From contig NZ_LN850107.1 of NCBI RefSeq assembly GCF_900070365.1, positions 620,001-684,000 on the forward strand: DNA of 64,000 bases. Reading direction: 5' to 3'. This document shows, piece after piece, positions 19,377 through 29,140 of this stretch. The notes beneath the pieces are model-generated. The model was given only the letters and a program-made list of their open reading frames with translations. It made no database searches and was not told the DNA's origin. A program made the translations under genes and the position numbers. Each line of letters starts with the position of its first letter. Position 1 is the first letter of the stretch. The DNA comes from Alloactinosynnema sp. L-07. Its GTDB lineage: Bacteria; Actinomycetota; Actinomycetes; Mycobacteriales; Pseudonocardiaceae.

Positions 19377-19675
19377 CGGAGGCCTGCCCGTGCGAAGCCG
19401 CGGTCGTCGGTGCTGATGACGAACGCGGGCGCCAGGTTCGCATGGGTCGGGTGAGTGCCGTTGGCGTTGGTGCCGGGGGCGGGCATGTGGTTCGCGCCGA
19501 TCAGGGTGATCGGGTGGAAGCCGGCCCGCGCGAGGTCCTGAGCGTCGGTGTCGGGGGCGAGGGTGGGCGTGTGGTTGGCGCGGGTTCGGGTGATCGGGTG
19601 GAAGCCGGCCCGCGCGAAGCCCTCAGTGTCGGCGCCGGGGTCGAATGCGGGCACGTGGCTCGTTCGGGTGATCAT
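19373..19675 (-). CDS. Repeat-containing small ORF before the PAP2 gene
   Basis: This 100-residue ORF is built from about three degenerate units that end in ARAGFHP or ARAGLR and begin with ITR. The DNA period is 84 bp and then 78 bp, both multiples of three, and third positions are almost all G or C, which argues for coding. ATG at 19675 overlaps the stop of a 14-codon mini-ORF, and its own stop overlaps the PAP2 start. There is no clear Shine-Dalgarno. It could instead be non-coding repeat DNA with a chance open frame; the function is unknown. Confidence 0.45.
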   Translation of the reverse strand: MITRTSHVPAFDPGADTEGFARAGFHPITRTRANHTPTLAPDTDAQDLARAGFHPITLIGANHMPAPGTNANGTHPTHANLAPAFVISTDDRGFARAGLR

Positions 19676-19711
19676 CGGATTCCCGCCCGCAGGCTCGTGC
19701 CCACCCGGGTG
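19506..19711. repeat. Degenerate tandem repeat, unit about 78-84 bp
   Basis: Units begin GTGATC at 19506, 19590, 19668 and, as a short remnant, 19709. The first two share 28 identical bases at their start (GTGATCGGGTGGAAGCCGGC and onward). A divergent longer unit extends to about 19370, where the PAP2 gene starts. Confidence 0.75.
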
Positions 19712-19716
19712 ATCAC
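19672..19716 (-). CDS. 14-codon mini-ORF bridging epimerase and repeat ORF
   Basis: It encodes MITRVGTSLRAGIR. Its GTG overlaps the epimerase stop (GTGA) and its stop overlaps the next ATG (ATGA). It looks like a truncated repeat unit, with the same ITR start and RAGxR end. It may serve only to pass ribosomes along; expression is not shown. Confidence 0.3.
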   Translation of the reverse strand: MITRVGTSLRAGIR

Positions 19717-20597
19717 CGGTTCTCGACCGCGGCCAGGGCGTCGTCGACCGCGGTGAAGGTGAAGCGGAAATCGTTGTCCAGCAGCACCTTCGGCGTAACG
19801 CGCTGGGTCATCAGCACCGCGTCGGCGAGTTCGCCGAGGACGATCTTCAACGCGAACGACGGCACCGCCAGCACCGCGGGTCGGTGCAGCGCCTTGGCGA
19901 ACGCGGCGGTGAACTCGGCGTTCGTCGTCGGGATGGGGCTGGCCAGGTTGACTGGGCCGGAGATGTCGCTGGTGAGCAGGAACATCACCGCGTTGATCTG
20001 GTCCTCCAGGTGGATCCACGGCATGTGCTGGCGGCCGTTGCCCAGCCTGGCGCCCAGCGCGAGGAAGAACAGGGGCCGCAGCGGGCCCAGGAGCCCTCCC
20101 TTTCTGGCTAGGACTGGCGCGGTTCGGGTGAGCACCACTCGGGTGCCCGCGGCCCGCGCGGCCTCGGTCGCGGCCTCCCAGCGGACGCACAGCTGGGCCG
20201 CGAAGTCGTCGCCCGTTGGGCTGGACTCGTCGGCCGTGTGGCCGCCGGTGTCGCCGTAGTAGCCGACCGCCGAGGAGTTGACCAGCACGGGGACGCCTGC
20301 CGCGGCGACCTCGGCGGCGAGGACCTCGGTGGGTTCGATCCGGCTGTCGAGCAGCACCTGCTTGCGCGCCTGGCTCCAGCGGCGGTCGCCGATTCCGGCT
20401 CCGCACAGGTTGACCACCGCGTCCGCGCCGTCCAGCGCGCCCGCGTCGACACGGCCCGCGGGCGGGTCCCAGCCGCGCTCGTCGGGGGCGTGCGGGGCGC
20501 GCCGCACCAGGCGGATCACCTCGTGGCCTTCCTTCCGGAGCCTGGCCACCAGTGCGGTCCCGAGCATGCCGGACGAACCGGCGACGACTACGCGCAT
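19713..20597 (-). CDS. TIGR01777-family NAD-dependent epimerase/dehydratase
   Basis: This 294-residue extended-SDR-like protein has an N-terminal Rossmann motif GSSGMLGTALV and NLCGAGIGDRRWS. The family landmarks VNSSAVGYYGD and MPWIHLEDQINAVMFLL are present. It ends with the C-terminal DUF1731-type segment (TQRVTPKVLLDNDF). The reaction is not established for the family. ATG at 20597 starts at MRVVVAGSSG; upstream in-frame codons run through the E2 terminator. By recollection it is the Rv2216 counterpart, between dlaT and lipB. Confidence 0.9.
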   Translation of the reverse strand: MRVVVAGSSGMLGTALVARLRKEGHEVIRLVRRAPHAPDERGWDPPAGRVDAGALDGADAVVNLCGAGIGDRRWSQARKQVLLDSRIEPTEVLAAEVAAAGVPVLVNSSAVGYYGDTGGHTADESSPTGDDFAAQLCVRWEAATEAARAAGTRVVLTRTAPVLARKGGLLGPLRPLFFLALGARLGNGRQHMPWIHLEDQINAVMFLLTSDISGPVNLASPIPTTNAEFTAAFAKALHRPAVLAVPSFALKIVLGELADAVLMTQRVTPKVLLDNDFRFTFTAVDDALAAVENR

Positions 20598-20654
20598 GAT
20601 CTGATCGTCCCGAATATCCCACGTGGACGCACGATCGGGGTCACCCTCAAACGG

Positions 20655-20688
20655 CCGCTGGGCCGCCCCGGTCGGGACGGCCCAGCGG
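20655..20688 (-). terminator. Hairpin after the E2 gene
   Basis: Perfect 11-bp arms (20655-20665 and 20678-20688, CCGCTGGGCCG type) enclose a loop that can pair further (CCC/GGG). It lies 12 bp beyond the E2 stop codon and before the epimerase start. Confidence 0.75.
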
Positions 20689-20700
20689 TCTGACGTGCGA

Positions 20701-22377
20701 TTACAGCCCGAGGTCGCCCTCGAACGCGCCTTCCTCAAGGCGGTTCTTCACCGCGGTGAGGAACCGGCCCGCGTCGGCGCCGTCGACCAGGCGGTGGTCG
20801 TAGGTCAGCGCCAGGTAGACCATCGAGCGGATGGCGATCGTGTCGTCGCCGTCCTCGTTGGTCACCACGACCGGGCGCTTGACGACCAGGCCGACGCCCA
20901 GGATGCCGACCTGCGGCAGCTGGATGATCGGGGTGTCGAACAGCGCGCCCTGGCTGCCCAGGTTGGTCAGGTTGAACGTGGCGCCGAACAGCTCGTCCGG
21001 GGTGACCTTGTTCGCCCTGGTCCGGCTCGCCAGGTCGTTGATCTTGTGCGACAGGCCGCTGATGCTCAGGTCGCCCGCGTCGCGGATGGCCGGGGTGAGC
21101 AGGCCGCGCTCGGTGTCCACGGCGATGCCGAGGTGCTCGGCGCCGTGGTAGACGACCTCGGTGGCGTCCTCGTTGATCGACGCGTTGAGCTTCGGGTGCT
21201 GCTTGAGCGCCTCGACGGTCGCCTTGGCGAAGAACGGCAGGAACGTCAGCTTGACGCCCTCACGCTGCTCGAAGGCCGTCTTCGACTTGGCCCGCAGCTT
21301 GGCGATCTTGGTCACATCGACCTCGACCACCTGGGTGAGCTGGGCGGCGGTCTGCAGCGACTCGACCATGCGGCGCGACACCGTCTGGCGCAGGCGCGTC
21401 ATCTTCTGCGTGGTGCCCCGCAGCGACGCGTCGGCCGAAGGGGCCTTGCTCGCGGGAGCGGCGGCGGGAGCGGCGGCCGGGGCGGGCTTGGGCGCCTTGG
21501 CGGCCTCGGCCGCGGCGATCACGTCCTGCTTGCGGATGCGGCCGCCGACGCCGGTGCCCTTGACCGAGCCAAGGTCGATGCCGTTCTCCGCGGCGAGCTT
21601 GCGCACCAGCGGGGTCACGTACGGCGCGCTGTCATTGGTCGGGGCGGCCTGAGCCGGGGCCGCGACGGGTGCGGCCGGGGTGGGGGCCGGGGCAGCGACG
21701 GCCGGAGCCGGGGTCGGCGCGGGTGCCGGAGCCGCCGGAGCGGGCTTCGGGGCCTCGGGCGCCGGGGCAGGCGCGGAACCAGCCGCACCGATGACACCCA
21801 GCTTGCCGCCGACCTCGACCGTGGCGTCCTCGGCCGCGGAGATCTCCAGCAGCGTGCCCGCCACCGGGGACGGGATCTCGGTGTCGACCTTGTCGGTGGA
21901 CACCTCCAGCAGCGGCTCGTCGACCTCGACGGTCTCGCCGACCTGCTTGAGCCAGCGGGTGACCGTGCCCTCGGTGACGCTCTCGCCCAGCGCGGGCATG
22001 GTCACGTCGGTGCCCTTGCTGTTGCCTGTCGGCGCGTCGTCCGACGGCGCGGGACCCTCAGCGGGCGCGGCCTCAGCGACCGGGGCAGGCTCGGCAACAG
22101 GGGCGGGCTCAGCAGCGGGCGCCGGAGCCGAGTCCCCAGAACCATCGCCAATCACCGCGAGCTGAGCGCCGACGGCGACGGTCTCGTCCTCCTGGGCGAC
22201 GATCTTCTGCAGGACACCCGCGGCGGGCGAGGGGATCTCGGTGTCGACCTTGTCGGTGGACACCTCCAGCAACGGCTCGTCGACCTCGACGGTGTCGCCC
22301 TCTTGCTTGAGCCACCGGGTGACGGTGCCTTCGGTGACGCTCTCCCCGAGCGCCGGCATCTCAACGGAGAACGCCAT
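20701..22377 (-). CDS. dlaT: Dihydrolipoyl acyltransferase (E2), two lipoyl domains
   Basis: This E2 core of pyruvate and/or branched-chain or 2-oxoglutarate dehydrogenase has 558 residues. Two lipoyl domains carry lipoate on Lys43 and Lys163 (both in [13 protein letters not shown]). Alanine/proline linkers follow, then an E3/E1-binding domain ([20 protein letters not shown], about 253-290) and the catalytic domain with DHRLVDGAD. The two lipoyl domains are near-identical in DNA, offset by exactly 360 bp. It resembles mycobacterial DlaT/SucB. It is followed by a terminator, with lpd 54 bp upstream. Confidence 0.95.
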   Translation of the reverse strand: MAFSVEMPALGESVTEGTVTRWLKQEGDTVEVDEPLLEVSTDKVDTEIPSPAAGVLQKIVAQEDETVAVGAQLAVIGDGSGDSAPAPAAEPAPVAEPAPVAEAAPAEGPAPSDDAPTGNSKGTDVTMPALGESVTEGTVTRWLKQVGETVEVDEPLLEVSTDKVDTEIPSPVAGTLLEISAAEDATVEVGGKLGVIGAAGSAPAPAPEAPKPAPAAPAPAPTPAPAVAAPAPTPAAPVAAPAQAAPTNDSAPYVTPLVRKLAAENGIDLGSVKGTGVGGRIRKQDVIAAAEAAKAPKPAPAAAPAAAPASKAPSADASLRGTTQKMTRLRQTVSRRMVESLQTAAQLTQVVEVDVTKIAKLRAKSKTAFEQREGVKLTFLPFFAKATVEALKQHPKLNASINEDATEVVYHGAEHLGIAVDTERGLLTPAIRDAGDLSISGLSHKINDLASRTRANKVTPDELFGATFNLTNLGSQGALFDTPIIQLPQVGILGVGLVVKRPVVVTNEDGDDTIAIRSMVYLALTYDHRLVDGADAGRFLTAVKNRLEEGAFEGDLGL

Positions 22378-22431
22378 GGTTTCGTGGACTCCTCGTGACT
22401 TCTTCTGCGTTTGGCTGTCTGTGGGCTGAAC

Positions 22432-23802
22432 TCAGCCGTGCACGTGCAGGGGCTTGCCTGCCAGGGCGAGGAAGGCCTCGCCCAGGGCCTCGTTCTGGGT
22501 GGGGTGCGCGTGGATGAGCGGCGCGATGTCCTCCGGGTAGGCCTCCCAGCTGTAGATCAGCTGCGCCTCGCCGATCAGTTCGCCGACCCGCTCGCCGACC
22601 ATCGTCACGCCGACGACAGGGCCGTCGGGCGCCTTGACGAGCTTGATGCCGCCGCTGGTCTTGAGGATCTGGCTCTTGCCGTTGCCCGAGAGGTTGTAGA
22701 CCAGGGTCTCGGCGGAGCCGTACTTCTCCTTGGCCTGCGCCTCGGACAGGCCGACCGAGGCCACCTCCGGGTTGCAGTAGGTGACCTTGGGGATGCCCGC
22801 CTCGTCGATCACCTTCGGGTTCTGCCCGGCGATCTCCTCGGCGATGAAGATGCCCTGCTGGAAACCGCGGTGGGCCAGCTGCAGGCCGGGCACGAGGTCG
22901 CCGACGGCGAACACGCCGGGCAGGTTGGTGCGCAGGCGGTCGTCGGTGAGGACGAAGCCGCGCTCCATGGCGACACCGGCCTCCTCGTAGCCGTGGCCCG
23001 CGCTGTTGGGGCCGCGGCCGACGGCCACGAGCAGCAGGTCGGCGTCGAAGGTCTCGCCGGATTCGAGTGAAACCGTCACCGCGTCTTCGGTCTGGGTGGC
23101 GCCGGTGAAGCGGACGCCGGTCTTGAACTTGATGCCGCGCTTGCGGAAGGCGCGCTCGAGCTGCTTGGAGGCCCACTCGTCCTCCAGCGGGACCAGCCGG
23201 GGCAGCGCCTCGACGATGGTCACCTCGGCGCCGAAGGAGCGCCACACGCTGGCGAACTCGACGCCGATGACGCCGCCGCCGAGGACGACGACCCTCTCCG
23301 GCACGTAGTCGAGGTTGAGGGCCTGGTCGCTGGTGATGATTCGGCCGCCGATCTCGAGGCCGGGCAGCGTCTTGGCGTAGGAGCCGGTGGCGAGCACGAT
23401 GTTCTTGCCGGTGTAGCGCGTGCCGTCGACCTCGACGGTCGTGCCGCCGACGAACTTGCCGGTGCCCTCGACCACGGTGACCTTGTTGGCCTTGAATAGC
23501 CCCTGCAGGCCCTTGTGCAGGCCCGCGACGATGCCGTCCTTGTACGAGTTGACGCCGTTCATGTCGATGCCCTCGAGCGAGGACTTCACCCCGAACTGGT
23601 CACCTTCGCGGGCGAGGTCGGCGACCTCGGCGGCGTGCAGCAGCGCCTTGGTCGGGATGCAGCCGCGGTGCAGGCACGTGCCGCCGACTTTGTCCTTCTC
23701 GACCAGGATGACGGAGAGTCCGAGCTCCGCCGCGCGGAATGCGCAGGCGTAGCCACCGGACCCACCGCCCAGGATGACCAGGTCAGCGGACGTGTCAGTC
23801 AC
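22432..23802 (-). CDS. lpd: Dihydrolipoyl dehydrogenase (E3)
   Basis: This FAD enzyme reoxidises dihydrolipoamide of the E2 subunit and passes electrons to NAD. The 456 residues contain the FAD motif GGGSGGYACAFRAAELG, the redox disulfide in GGTCLHRGCIPTK, the NAD motif VLGGGVIGVEFASVW and the C-terminal catalytic HAHPTQNEA. GTG is at 23802. It is directly upstream of the E2 gene on the same strand, so the pair likely forms an E3-E2 operon. Confidence 0.95.
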   Translation of the reverse strand: MTDTSADLVILGGGSGGYACAFRAAELGLSVILVEKDKVGGTCLHRGCIPTKALLHAAEVADLAREGDQFGVKSSLEGIDMNGVNSYKDGIVAGLHKGLQGLFKANKVTVVEGTGKFVGGTTVEVDGTRYTGKNIVLATGSYAKTLPGLEIGGRIITSDQALNLDYVPERVVVLGGGVIGVEFASVWRSFGAEVTIVEALPRLVPLEDEWASKQLERAFRKRGIKFKTGVRFTGATQTEDAVTVSLESGETFDADLLLVAVGRGPNSAGHGYEEAGVAMERGFVLTDDRLRTNLPGVFAVGDLVPGLQLAHRGFQQGIFIAEEIAGQNPKVIDEAGIPKVTYCNPEVASVGLSEAQAKEKYGSAETLVYNLSGNGKSQILKTSGGIKLVKAPDGPVVGVTMVGERVGELIGEAQLIYSWEAYPEDIAPLIHAHPTQNEALGEAFLALAGKPLHVHG

Positions 23803-23993
23803 GGGATCTCCTCGACGGGCTCAAGCGTTGTTGTCGATGGGGGACCGCTCAGCGCGGCCGCCGCCACCACACGTCATCTTGTCACTATGGGACAGAGTGC
23901 TGCGAGGTGGCCGTTCTCTCGTGTCCCCCCAGGTCAGTTACTGGTCGGTATCCCTGGACAATGGTCACAGACGACGTCTCGGAGGTGTGGATC

Positions 23994-24317
23994 GTGGGGG
24001 TTTTCGACTCGCTGCGACGCAAGCGCAAGCCCGGCGTGCTTCGGTCGGCGACGAAGGAGGACACCAGCCACCTCGACGACTGGGCCGCGAGCCGGTTCGG
24101 CGTCGAGGCGTTCATCGAGCCGAAGACGAACGTGACCGACACGACCGTGGTGCTCGTCGCGCACGACGGCGAGTGGACCCGGCGCCGGATCGCCAACCCG
24201 GAGGCCGCTTTCGCCTTCGCCAAGAAGCGGTCCATGCCGATCTACGAGGTCGCGCGCGTCGGCTATCCGCAACGGATGCGCGACTACATGGCCCGGCAGA
24301 AGCGCGAGGGCAAGTAG
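23994..24317 (+). CDS. Small conserved actinobacterial protein
   Basis: This 107-residue basic protein starts MGVFDSLRRKRKPGVLRSAT. I recognise it only as a conserved type near pepA/lpd in actinomycetes. It has VEAFIEPKT and TTVVLVAHDGEWTRRRI segments and a C-terminal VGYPQRMRDYMARQKREGK, with no catalytic motif, cysteine or membrane helix. GTG at 23994 follows GGAGG by 8 bp; the longer upstream reading lacks such a site. It is divergent from lpd and convergent with pepA, separated by a strong hairpin. Confidence 0.75.
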   Translation: MGVFDSLRRKRKPGVLRSATKEDTSHLDDWAASRFGVEAFIEPKTNVTDTTVVLVAHDGEWTRRRIANPEAAFAFAKKRSMPIYEVARVGYPQRMRDYMARQKREGK

Positions 24318-24320
24318 GCG

Positions 24321-24352
24321 ACGGGGCCCTCCGACGAATCGGAGGGCCCCGT
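24321..24352. terminator. Bidirectional hairpin terminator
   Basis: Perfect 14-bp arms (24321-24334 and 24339-24352, ACGGGGCCCTCCGA type) with a CGAA tetraloop lie between convergent genes. Confidence 0.85.
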
Positions 24353-24364
24353 GTCGTGCTGGGT

Positions 24365-25855
24365 TTAACCGTTGAGCGCGATGTCGGCCAGGATCGCGGC
24401 CAGTGTGCGCACGGGCAGGCCGGTGCCGCCGCGGCTGGTGTAGCCCCACGGCTCGCCCGCGTTGAACGCCGGGCCCGCGCAGTCGATGTGCGCCCACGGG
24501 ATGCCCTCGCCGACGAACTCGCGCAGGAAGATGCCCGCCGCCAGCATGCCGCCCCAGCGGTGGCCGGTGACGTTGGCCAGGTCGGCGATGCGCGAGTCGA
24601 GGTCGCCGCGCAGTTCCTCGGGCAGCGGCATGGCCCAGCCGCCCTCGCCGGTCTCCTGGGCGAGCTTGGTGACGCGGTCGCGGAACTCGTCGGAGCCCAT
24701 GATCCCGCAGGTGCGGTTGCCAAGTGCGACCATCTGCGCGCCGGTCAGCGTCGAGGTCTCGATCAGGTAGTCCGGGTTGTCCTCGCAGGCGAGCACCATG
24801 GCGTCGGCCAGGATCAGCCTGCCCTCGGCGTCGGTGTTGAGGATCTCGACGGTCTTGCCGCCGTACATGGTCAGCACGTCGCCGGGGCGGTAGGCCGCGC
24901 CGGAGGGCATGTTCTCCGCCATCGGGACCGTCGCGGTGATCTCCAGCGGGTACTTCAGCTTGGCGGCCAGCAGGACCGTGGCGATCACGGCGGCGGCGCC
25001 GCTCATGTCGGAGGTCATCTGCTCCATGTTGGCCGACGGCTTGATCGAGATGCCGCCGGTGTCGAAGGTGATGCCCTTGCCGACCAGGGCGACCTTCTTC
25101 TTGGCCTTGGGCCCCTTGTAGGTCAGGCGGACCAGGCGCGGCAGGCGGGTCGAGCCGACGCCGACGCCGAGGATGCCGCCGAAGCCGCCCTTGCGCAGCG
25201 CCTTCTCGTCGAGGATCTCCACGTCGACGCCGGTGCCCTTGGCCAGCTCTGCGGCCTTCTCAGCGAACGAGGCCGGGTACAGGTCGTTGGGCGGGGTGTT
25301 GACGAAGTCGCGGGCCGTGGCGACGGCCTCGGCGATCGCGGTGGCCGCCTTGAGGGTGGCGCGGTGGTCCTTCGCGGCGCCTTCGGCCGGGCCCGTTAGG
25401 TCGATCTTGGCCAGCTCGGGCGCGGTGGACTCCGACTTGTAGCTCGCGAAGCGGTAGGCACCGAGCAGGGAGCCTTCGGCGGCGGCCTGCAGGTCGATGC
25501 TCGACAGCGTCGTGGCGGCGCGCTTGGTGTCGCCGAGCGCGCGGGCGGCGACACCGGAGGCGCGGCGCACCTGCTCGGCGGTCGGCGTTCCGTCGACCTT
25601 GCCCAGTCCGGCGGCCACGATCAGGGCAGCGGACAGCTTGCCCAGGGTGGGGACCTTGACGATCTCGCCCGCTTTGCCGGTCGCGCCCAGTGTCGTCAGC
25701 AGCTCGGTCAGCTTGCCGTCGAACGCGGCGTCCACCTGGTCGCCGCCGGGGGCCAGTGCGACGCCCGATCCGTTCTGCACGGTGCCGATCACGATGGCGT
25801 CGACGGCGGCCTCGGTCACCGGCGCGGTGGCCAGGGCCAGCTTGGGGGCGGTCAC
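24365..25855 (-). CDS. pepA: Leucyl aminopeptidase (M17)
   Basis: This cytosolic hexameric metallo-aminopeptidase of about 496 residues has the family signature NTDAEGRLILAD. The metal/catalytic blocks GKGITFDTGGISIKP and DMSGAAAV and the C-terminal WGYTSRGGTGLPVRTL are also present. GTG at 25855 has AGGAG 7 bp upstream; an ATG at 25933 would add 26 non-conserved residues. It is convergent with the small protein gene and matches the position of mycobacterial pepB. Confidence 0.93.
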   Translation of the reverse strand: MTAPKLALATAPVTEAAVDAIVIGTVQNGSGVALAPGGDQVDAAFDGKLTELLTTLGATGKAGEIVKVPTLGKLSAALIVAAGLGKVDGTPTAEQVRRASGVAARALGDTKRAATTLSSIDLQAAAEGSLLGAYRFASYKSESTAPELAKIDLTGPAEGAAKDHRATLKAATAIAEAVATARDFVNTPPNDLYPASFAEKAAELAKGTGVDVEILDEKALRKGGFGGILGVGVGSTRLPRLVRLTYKGPKAKKKVALVGKGITFDTGGISIKPSANMEQMTSDMSGAAAVIATVLLAAKLKYPLEITATVPMAENMPSGAAYRPGDVLTMYGGKTVEILNTDAEGRLILADAMVLACEDNPDYLIETSTLTGAQMVALGNRTCGIMGSDEFRDRVTKLAQETGEGGWAMPLPEELRGDLDSRIADLANVTGHRWGGMLAAGIFLREFVGEGIPWAHIDCAGPAFNAGEPWGYTSRGGTGLPVRTLAAILADIALNG

Positions 25856-26023
25856 AGATGTGCTCCTAGGTCGGTCGGGGAAGGCCCGGCTGAGGTCCTC
25901 GTGGGAGGCGGGGCCTGCCTGATCAGACGACATGGCTGGCCAGGTGGTGACGTATGCTAACGACTTCTCGGCCGGATTCGGCCGGCAGGTTGATGGAGAT
26001 TCAACAACCCTCCTGGCACAGTT

Positions 26024-27217
26024 GTGTCAGTGACATTGATGGGACACAACGTGGCGCGGGGTGCCGGACCGGTTTTCGTCGGCGTCGCGACCATGCTCGG
26101 CGCGGGCGCGTTCGGGTCGATTTCCCCCGCTGTCGCCGACGCGGGATGGTGGTCCCTCGCGGGTCTCGCACTGGTGGCGGTGGTCGCCGCGCTGACCGCG
26201 GTGTCGATCGCCGACCTCACCGCCCAATCCGGTTCGCGGGGCGTGTTCCGGCACGTCAGGGACCGGCATGGAGTCTGGCCGGGCAGGCTCGCGGGAGTGC
26301 TCGACCTCGGCGGTCGAGTCGTGGGACTGGCCGCTGTCGCGGGTCTGGCCGGTGCGTACTTCGGCTCGGTCGGCCCGATCATCGCTGTGGTGCTGGTGGT
26401 GATCGCTTGCGCGGCGCACCAGGTCGGCATTGGACCGGGCCACCGGCTGTGGCTGATTCTCGCCAGTATGGCAATCGTCACACTTGTGCTTGTAGTGATC
26501 GCGGGCCTCGCCATAGCGCCCGCGGCGGCGCTGACAATCACTGATTCGAGTGTCGCCGGATCGGATGATCCGACCGGGATCCTGGCCGCGGCGGGACTGC
26601 TGTTCCTCGGCTTCGGCGCCATCCGGCATCGGTCGCCGCGCTGGCGGACGCCGATGCTCTCGGTCGCCGCCGTCGCGGTTGTCCTGTTGGTGATCACCGT
26701 GGTCGCGTTGCGCCAGCTCGGCGGACCGCGGCTGGCCCTGTCGTCGGCGCCGCTGGGCGACACCCTGCGCGCGGCGGACGGCGCGTCCCTCCTCCCGGTC
26801 CTGATGCTCGGTCTGCTCGCCGGGACCCTGCTCGCTTTGTACGACCTCGTCGGCGGCGCGATCGAGACCGTCGGCGAACTGGCCGCCGCGGGTGAGGTGC
26901 CCGACGTGCCCATCCGGTTCCGACCGGTCGGCGTCGGCGTCGGGGCCGCGGGCCTCGCGGTGCTGCTGACCCCCGTCGCGGCGCTCGGGCTCGCCGCGAC
27001 CCTGCTGCTGGGCTCCTACGCGTTCGTGAACTCGGCGTCGCGGTCGCTGTGCCGCGCGGAGCGGTCGGTGTGGCTGCGGACCGGGTGCTGCGGGTTGGCC
27101 CTGTCGGTGATCGTTGGGGTGAATATCGCCGTCGTCGCCCTGCTCGGCGCACTCGCAGTGTTGCTGGTGGGCACCCTTTTGTGCACGGTCAGTGCCCGAT
27201 CGGCTGAGTCTGTGTAG
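26024..27217 (+). CDS. APC-superfamily-like permease
   Basis: This 397-residue integral membrane protein has about ten to eleven helices. The N-terminal [17 protein letters not shown] resembles the first unwound helix of amino-acid/polyamine permeases, and [15 protein letters not shown] resembles the helix 6-7 region. It is shorter than full APC members (12-14 helices). Substrate is unknown; placement between pepA and ilvE would fit amino-acid transport, but that is inference. The GTG start overlaps an SD-poor region. Confidence 0.68.
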   Translation: MSVTLMGHNVARGAGPVFVGVATMLGAGAFGSISPAVADAGWWSLAGLALVAVVAALTAVSIADLTAQSGSRGVFRHVRDRHGVWPGRLAGVLDLGGRVVGLAAVAGLAGAYFGSVGPIIAVVLVVIACAAHQVGIGPGHRLWLILASMAIVTLVLVVIAGLAIAPAAALTITDSSVAGSDDPTGILAAAGLLFLGFGAIRHRSPRWRTPMLSVAAVAVVLLVITVVALRQLGGPRLALSSAPLGDTLRAADGASLLPVLMLGLLAGTLLALYDLVGGAIETVGELAAAGEVPDVPIRFRPVGVGVGAAGLAVLLTPVAALGLAATLLLGSYAFVNSASRSLCRAERSVWLRTGCCGLALSVIVGVNIAVVALLGALAVLLVGTLLCTVSARSAESV

Positions 27218-27279
27218 TCGCACGCCCAAAGGTCGGGATACCGATTTTCCGGACGGCGCGGGGGAGATACCGTTCTCCC

Positions 27280-28365
27280 ATGACGCCTATGTTGCCGTTC
27301 ACACGGACACTCAACCCCCAGCCGGCGACCCCGGACAGGGTTGCGGAGGTACTGGCGAAGCCAGGCTTCGGGCAGCACTTCACCGACCACATGGTGACGA
27401 TCCGCCACTCCCGCGAGCACGGGTGGCACGACGCCCGGACTGAGCCATACGGCTCGATCACGCTGGACCCCTCCGCGATGGTGCTGCACTACGGGCAGGC
27501 CATCTTCGAAGGCCTCAAGGCCTACCGCCAGCCGGACGGCTCTATCGCGTCGTTCCGGCCAGAAGCCAACGCCGCGCGCTTCCGCGCCTCCGCGCGTCGC
27601 ATAGCGATGCCGGAGCTGCCGGACGAGCTGTTCCTCGAATCCCTGCGCGAGATCATCGCCGTCGACTCGCGATGGGTTCCCGAGCGGGACGAGGAATCGC
27701 TCTACATCCGGCCGTTCATGATCTCCACCGAGGCGGGCCTCGGGGTGCGCCCCGCCAGCGAGTACCTCTATGTGCTGATCGCCTCGCCCGCCGGGTCCTA
27801 CTTCGCGGGCGGCATCAAGCCGGTCACCGTGTGGCTGTCGACCGAGTACGTCCGGGCGGCGCCCGGCGGCACCGGCGCGGCCAAGTTCGCCGGGAACTAC
27901 GCGGCCTCGCTGGTCGCGCAGGCACAGGCGGCGGAGCAGGGCTGCGACCAGGTCGTGTGGCTCGACGCGGTCGAGCGGCGCTGGGTGGAGGAGATGGGCG
28001 GCATGAACCTCTTCTTCGTCTTCGGCGACCGCGTGGTCACCCCCGAGCTGTCCGGCGCGCTGCTGCCGGGCATCACCCGCGACTCGCTGCTCCAGCTCGC
28101 CGCCGACCAGGGCTATTCGGTCGAGGAGCGGCGGATCTCGACTGAGGAGTGGGAGAAGAAGGCCGAGTCCGGCGAGCTGACCGAGGTGTTCGCGTGCGGG
28201 ACCGCCGCGGTGATCACGCCGGTCGGGCACGTGAAGCACGCCGACGGGTCGTTCTCCATCTCCGGTGGCGACACCGGTCCGGTCACCTCGAAGCTGCGCT
28301 CGACGCTGACCTCGCTGCAGCGCGGCGCCGCCGACCCGCACGGCTGGATGACCGTTCTGGGCTGA
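27280..28365 (+). CDS. ilvE: Branched-chain amino acid aminotransferase
   Basis: This PLP enzyme (fold type IV) interconverts Leu/Ile/Val and their 2-oxo acids. The 361 residues contain [21 protein letters not shown], the PLP-binding Lys202 in [11 protein letters not shown] and the [11 protein letters not shown] and [13 protein letters not shown] substrate-site blocks. Its length is normal. It is convergent with the cob genes behind a strong hairpin. Confidence 0.95.
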   Translation: MTPMLPFTRTLNPQPATPDRVAEVLAKPGFGQHFTDHMVTIRHSREHGWHDARTEPYGSITLDPSAMVLHYGQAIFEGLKAYRQPDGSIASFRPEANAARFRASARRIAMPELPDELFLESLREIIAVDSRWVPERDEESLYIRPFMISTEAGLGVRPASEYLYVLIASPAGSYFAGGIKPVTVWLSTEYVRAAPGGTGAAKFAGNYAASLVAQAQAAEQGCDQVVWLDAVERRWVEEMGGMNLFFVFGDRVVTPELSGALLPGITRDSLLQLAADQGYSVEERRISTEEWEKKAESGELTEVFACGTAAVITPVGHVKHADGSFSISGGDTGPVTSKLRSTLTSLQRGAADPHGWMTVLG

Positions 28366-28373
28366 TTTCCTTG

Positions 28374-28403
28374 GTGGACCCCGCCGACAGCGGCGGGGTC
28401 CAC
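28374..28403. terminator. Bidirectional hairpin terminator
   Basis: Perfect 13-bp arms (28374-28386 and 28391-28403, GTGGACCCCGCCG type) with an ACAG loop lie between convergent ilvE and cobS; the last base touches the cobS stop. Confidence 0.85.
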
Positions 28404-29137
28404 TATGGACTGAGTGTTGCGGCGACCAGGACGATTGTGGTCGCCAGTTCTGAGGCCGCGCCGAGTGTGTCCCCGGTGAGTCCGCCGAACCTCCGCGCTG
28501 TGTGTCGGATGAGCACGATCACCGCCACCGCGGCGAGTGCCACTGACAGCGGGCCGAGCCACAGCTTCCCTGGCACGACGAGCAGAGAGGCCGCGGCCAA
28601 CGCGATGGTCCAGCCCGCGGGTACCCACCACGGCTGTGTGCCCGCGACAAGCGCGCCGAGTCCCTCTGGCCGGGCCGCCGGGATTCCCGTCCGGCAGGCG
28701 GCCGAGAACGTCGCGCGGCCCGCCGTGACGGCCAAGACCACCGCGCCCCACCGGTCTGGCGTGAGCGCGGCGAAAGCAGTCGCCTGGGCGCCGAGAGTGA
28801 TTATCAGGGCCACCACGGCGAACGGGCCAGCGCCGCCGTCCTTCATCACGGCCAGGGCCCGTTCGGGTGGGCCGTAGCAGCCGAGGCCGTCCGCCGTGTC
28901 GGCCAAGCCGTCCAGGTGCATCCCCCGGGTCGCCAAGGCAAGGAACGCCACGGCCAGCAAACCGCCCAGCAGGGACGGGAGCCCGGCTTCGTGCAGCGCG
29001 TAGAGCAGTCCGGCCGCCGTCAGTCCCAGGAGCAGGCCGACCACCGGGGCGACCGCGATGGCGGTGCGGGCGGCGCGGCGGTCGACCTTGTCGGTGTGCA
29101 CCGGGAGGACCGTGAGCCAGGACAGCGCTAGGCGCAT
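28403..29137 (-). CDS. cobS: Adenosylcobinamide-GDP ribazoletransferase (cobalamin synthase)
   Basis: This membrane enzyme joins alpha-ribazole to adenosylcobinamide-GDP in the last steps of cobalamin assembly. The 244-residue polytopic protein has the diagnostic RGMHLDGLADTADGLG with acidic metal ligands, MKDGGAGPFA and RFGGLTGDTLGA. It ends the minus-strand cobU-cobT-cobS operon, starting 3 bp after cobT. Confidence 0.93.
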   Translation of the reverse strand: MRLALSWLTVLPVHTDKVDRRAARTAIAVAPVVGLLLGLTAAGLLYALHEAGLPSLLGGLLAVAFLALATRGMHLDGLADTADGLGCYGPPERALAVMKDGGAGPFAVVALIITLGAQATAFAALTPDRWGAVVLAVTAGRATFSAACRTGIPAARPEGLGALVAGTQPWWVPAGWTIALAAASLLVVPGKLWLGPLSVALAAVAVIVLIRHTARRFGGLTGDTLGAASELATTIVLVAATLSP

Positions 29138-29140
29138 GGG

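Noticed and set aside
19442..19756. 104-codon plus-strand frame over the tandem repeat
   Set aside because: Its composition is Gly/Val/Arg-rich shadow-like; the minus-strand frame has better third-position GC and start/stop overlaps with neighbours.
21841..22377. 360-bp direct repeat as a possible mobile or recombination element
   Set aside because: It is explained by two homologous lipoyl domains within one E2 gene.
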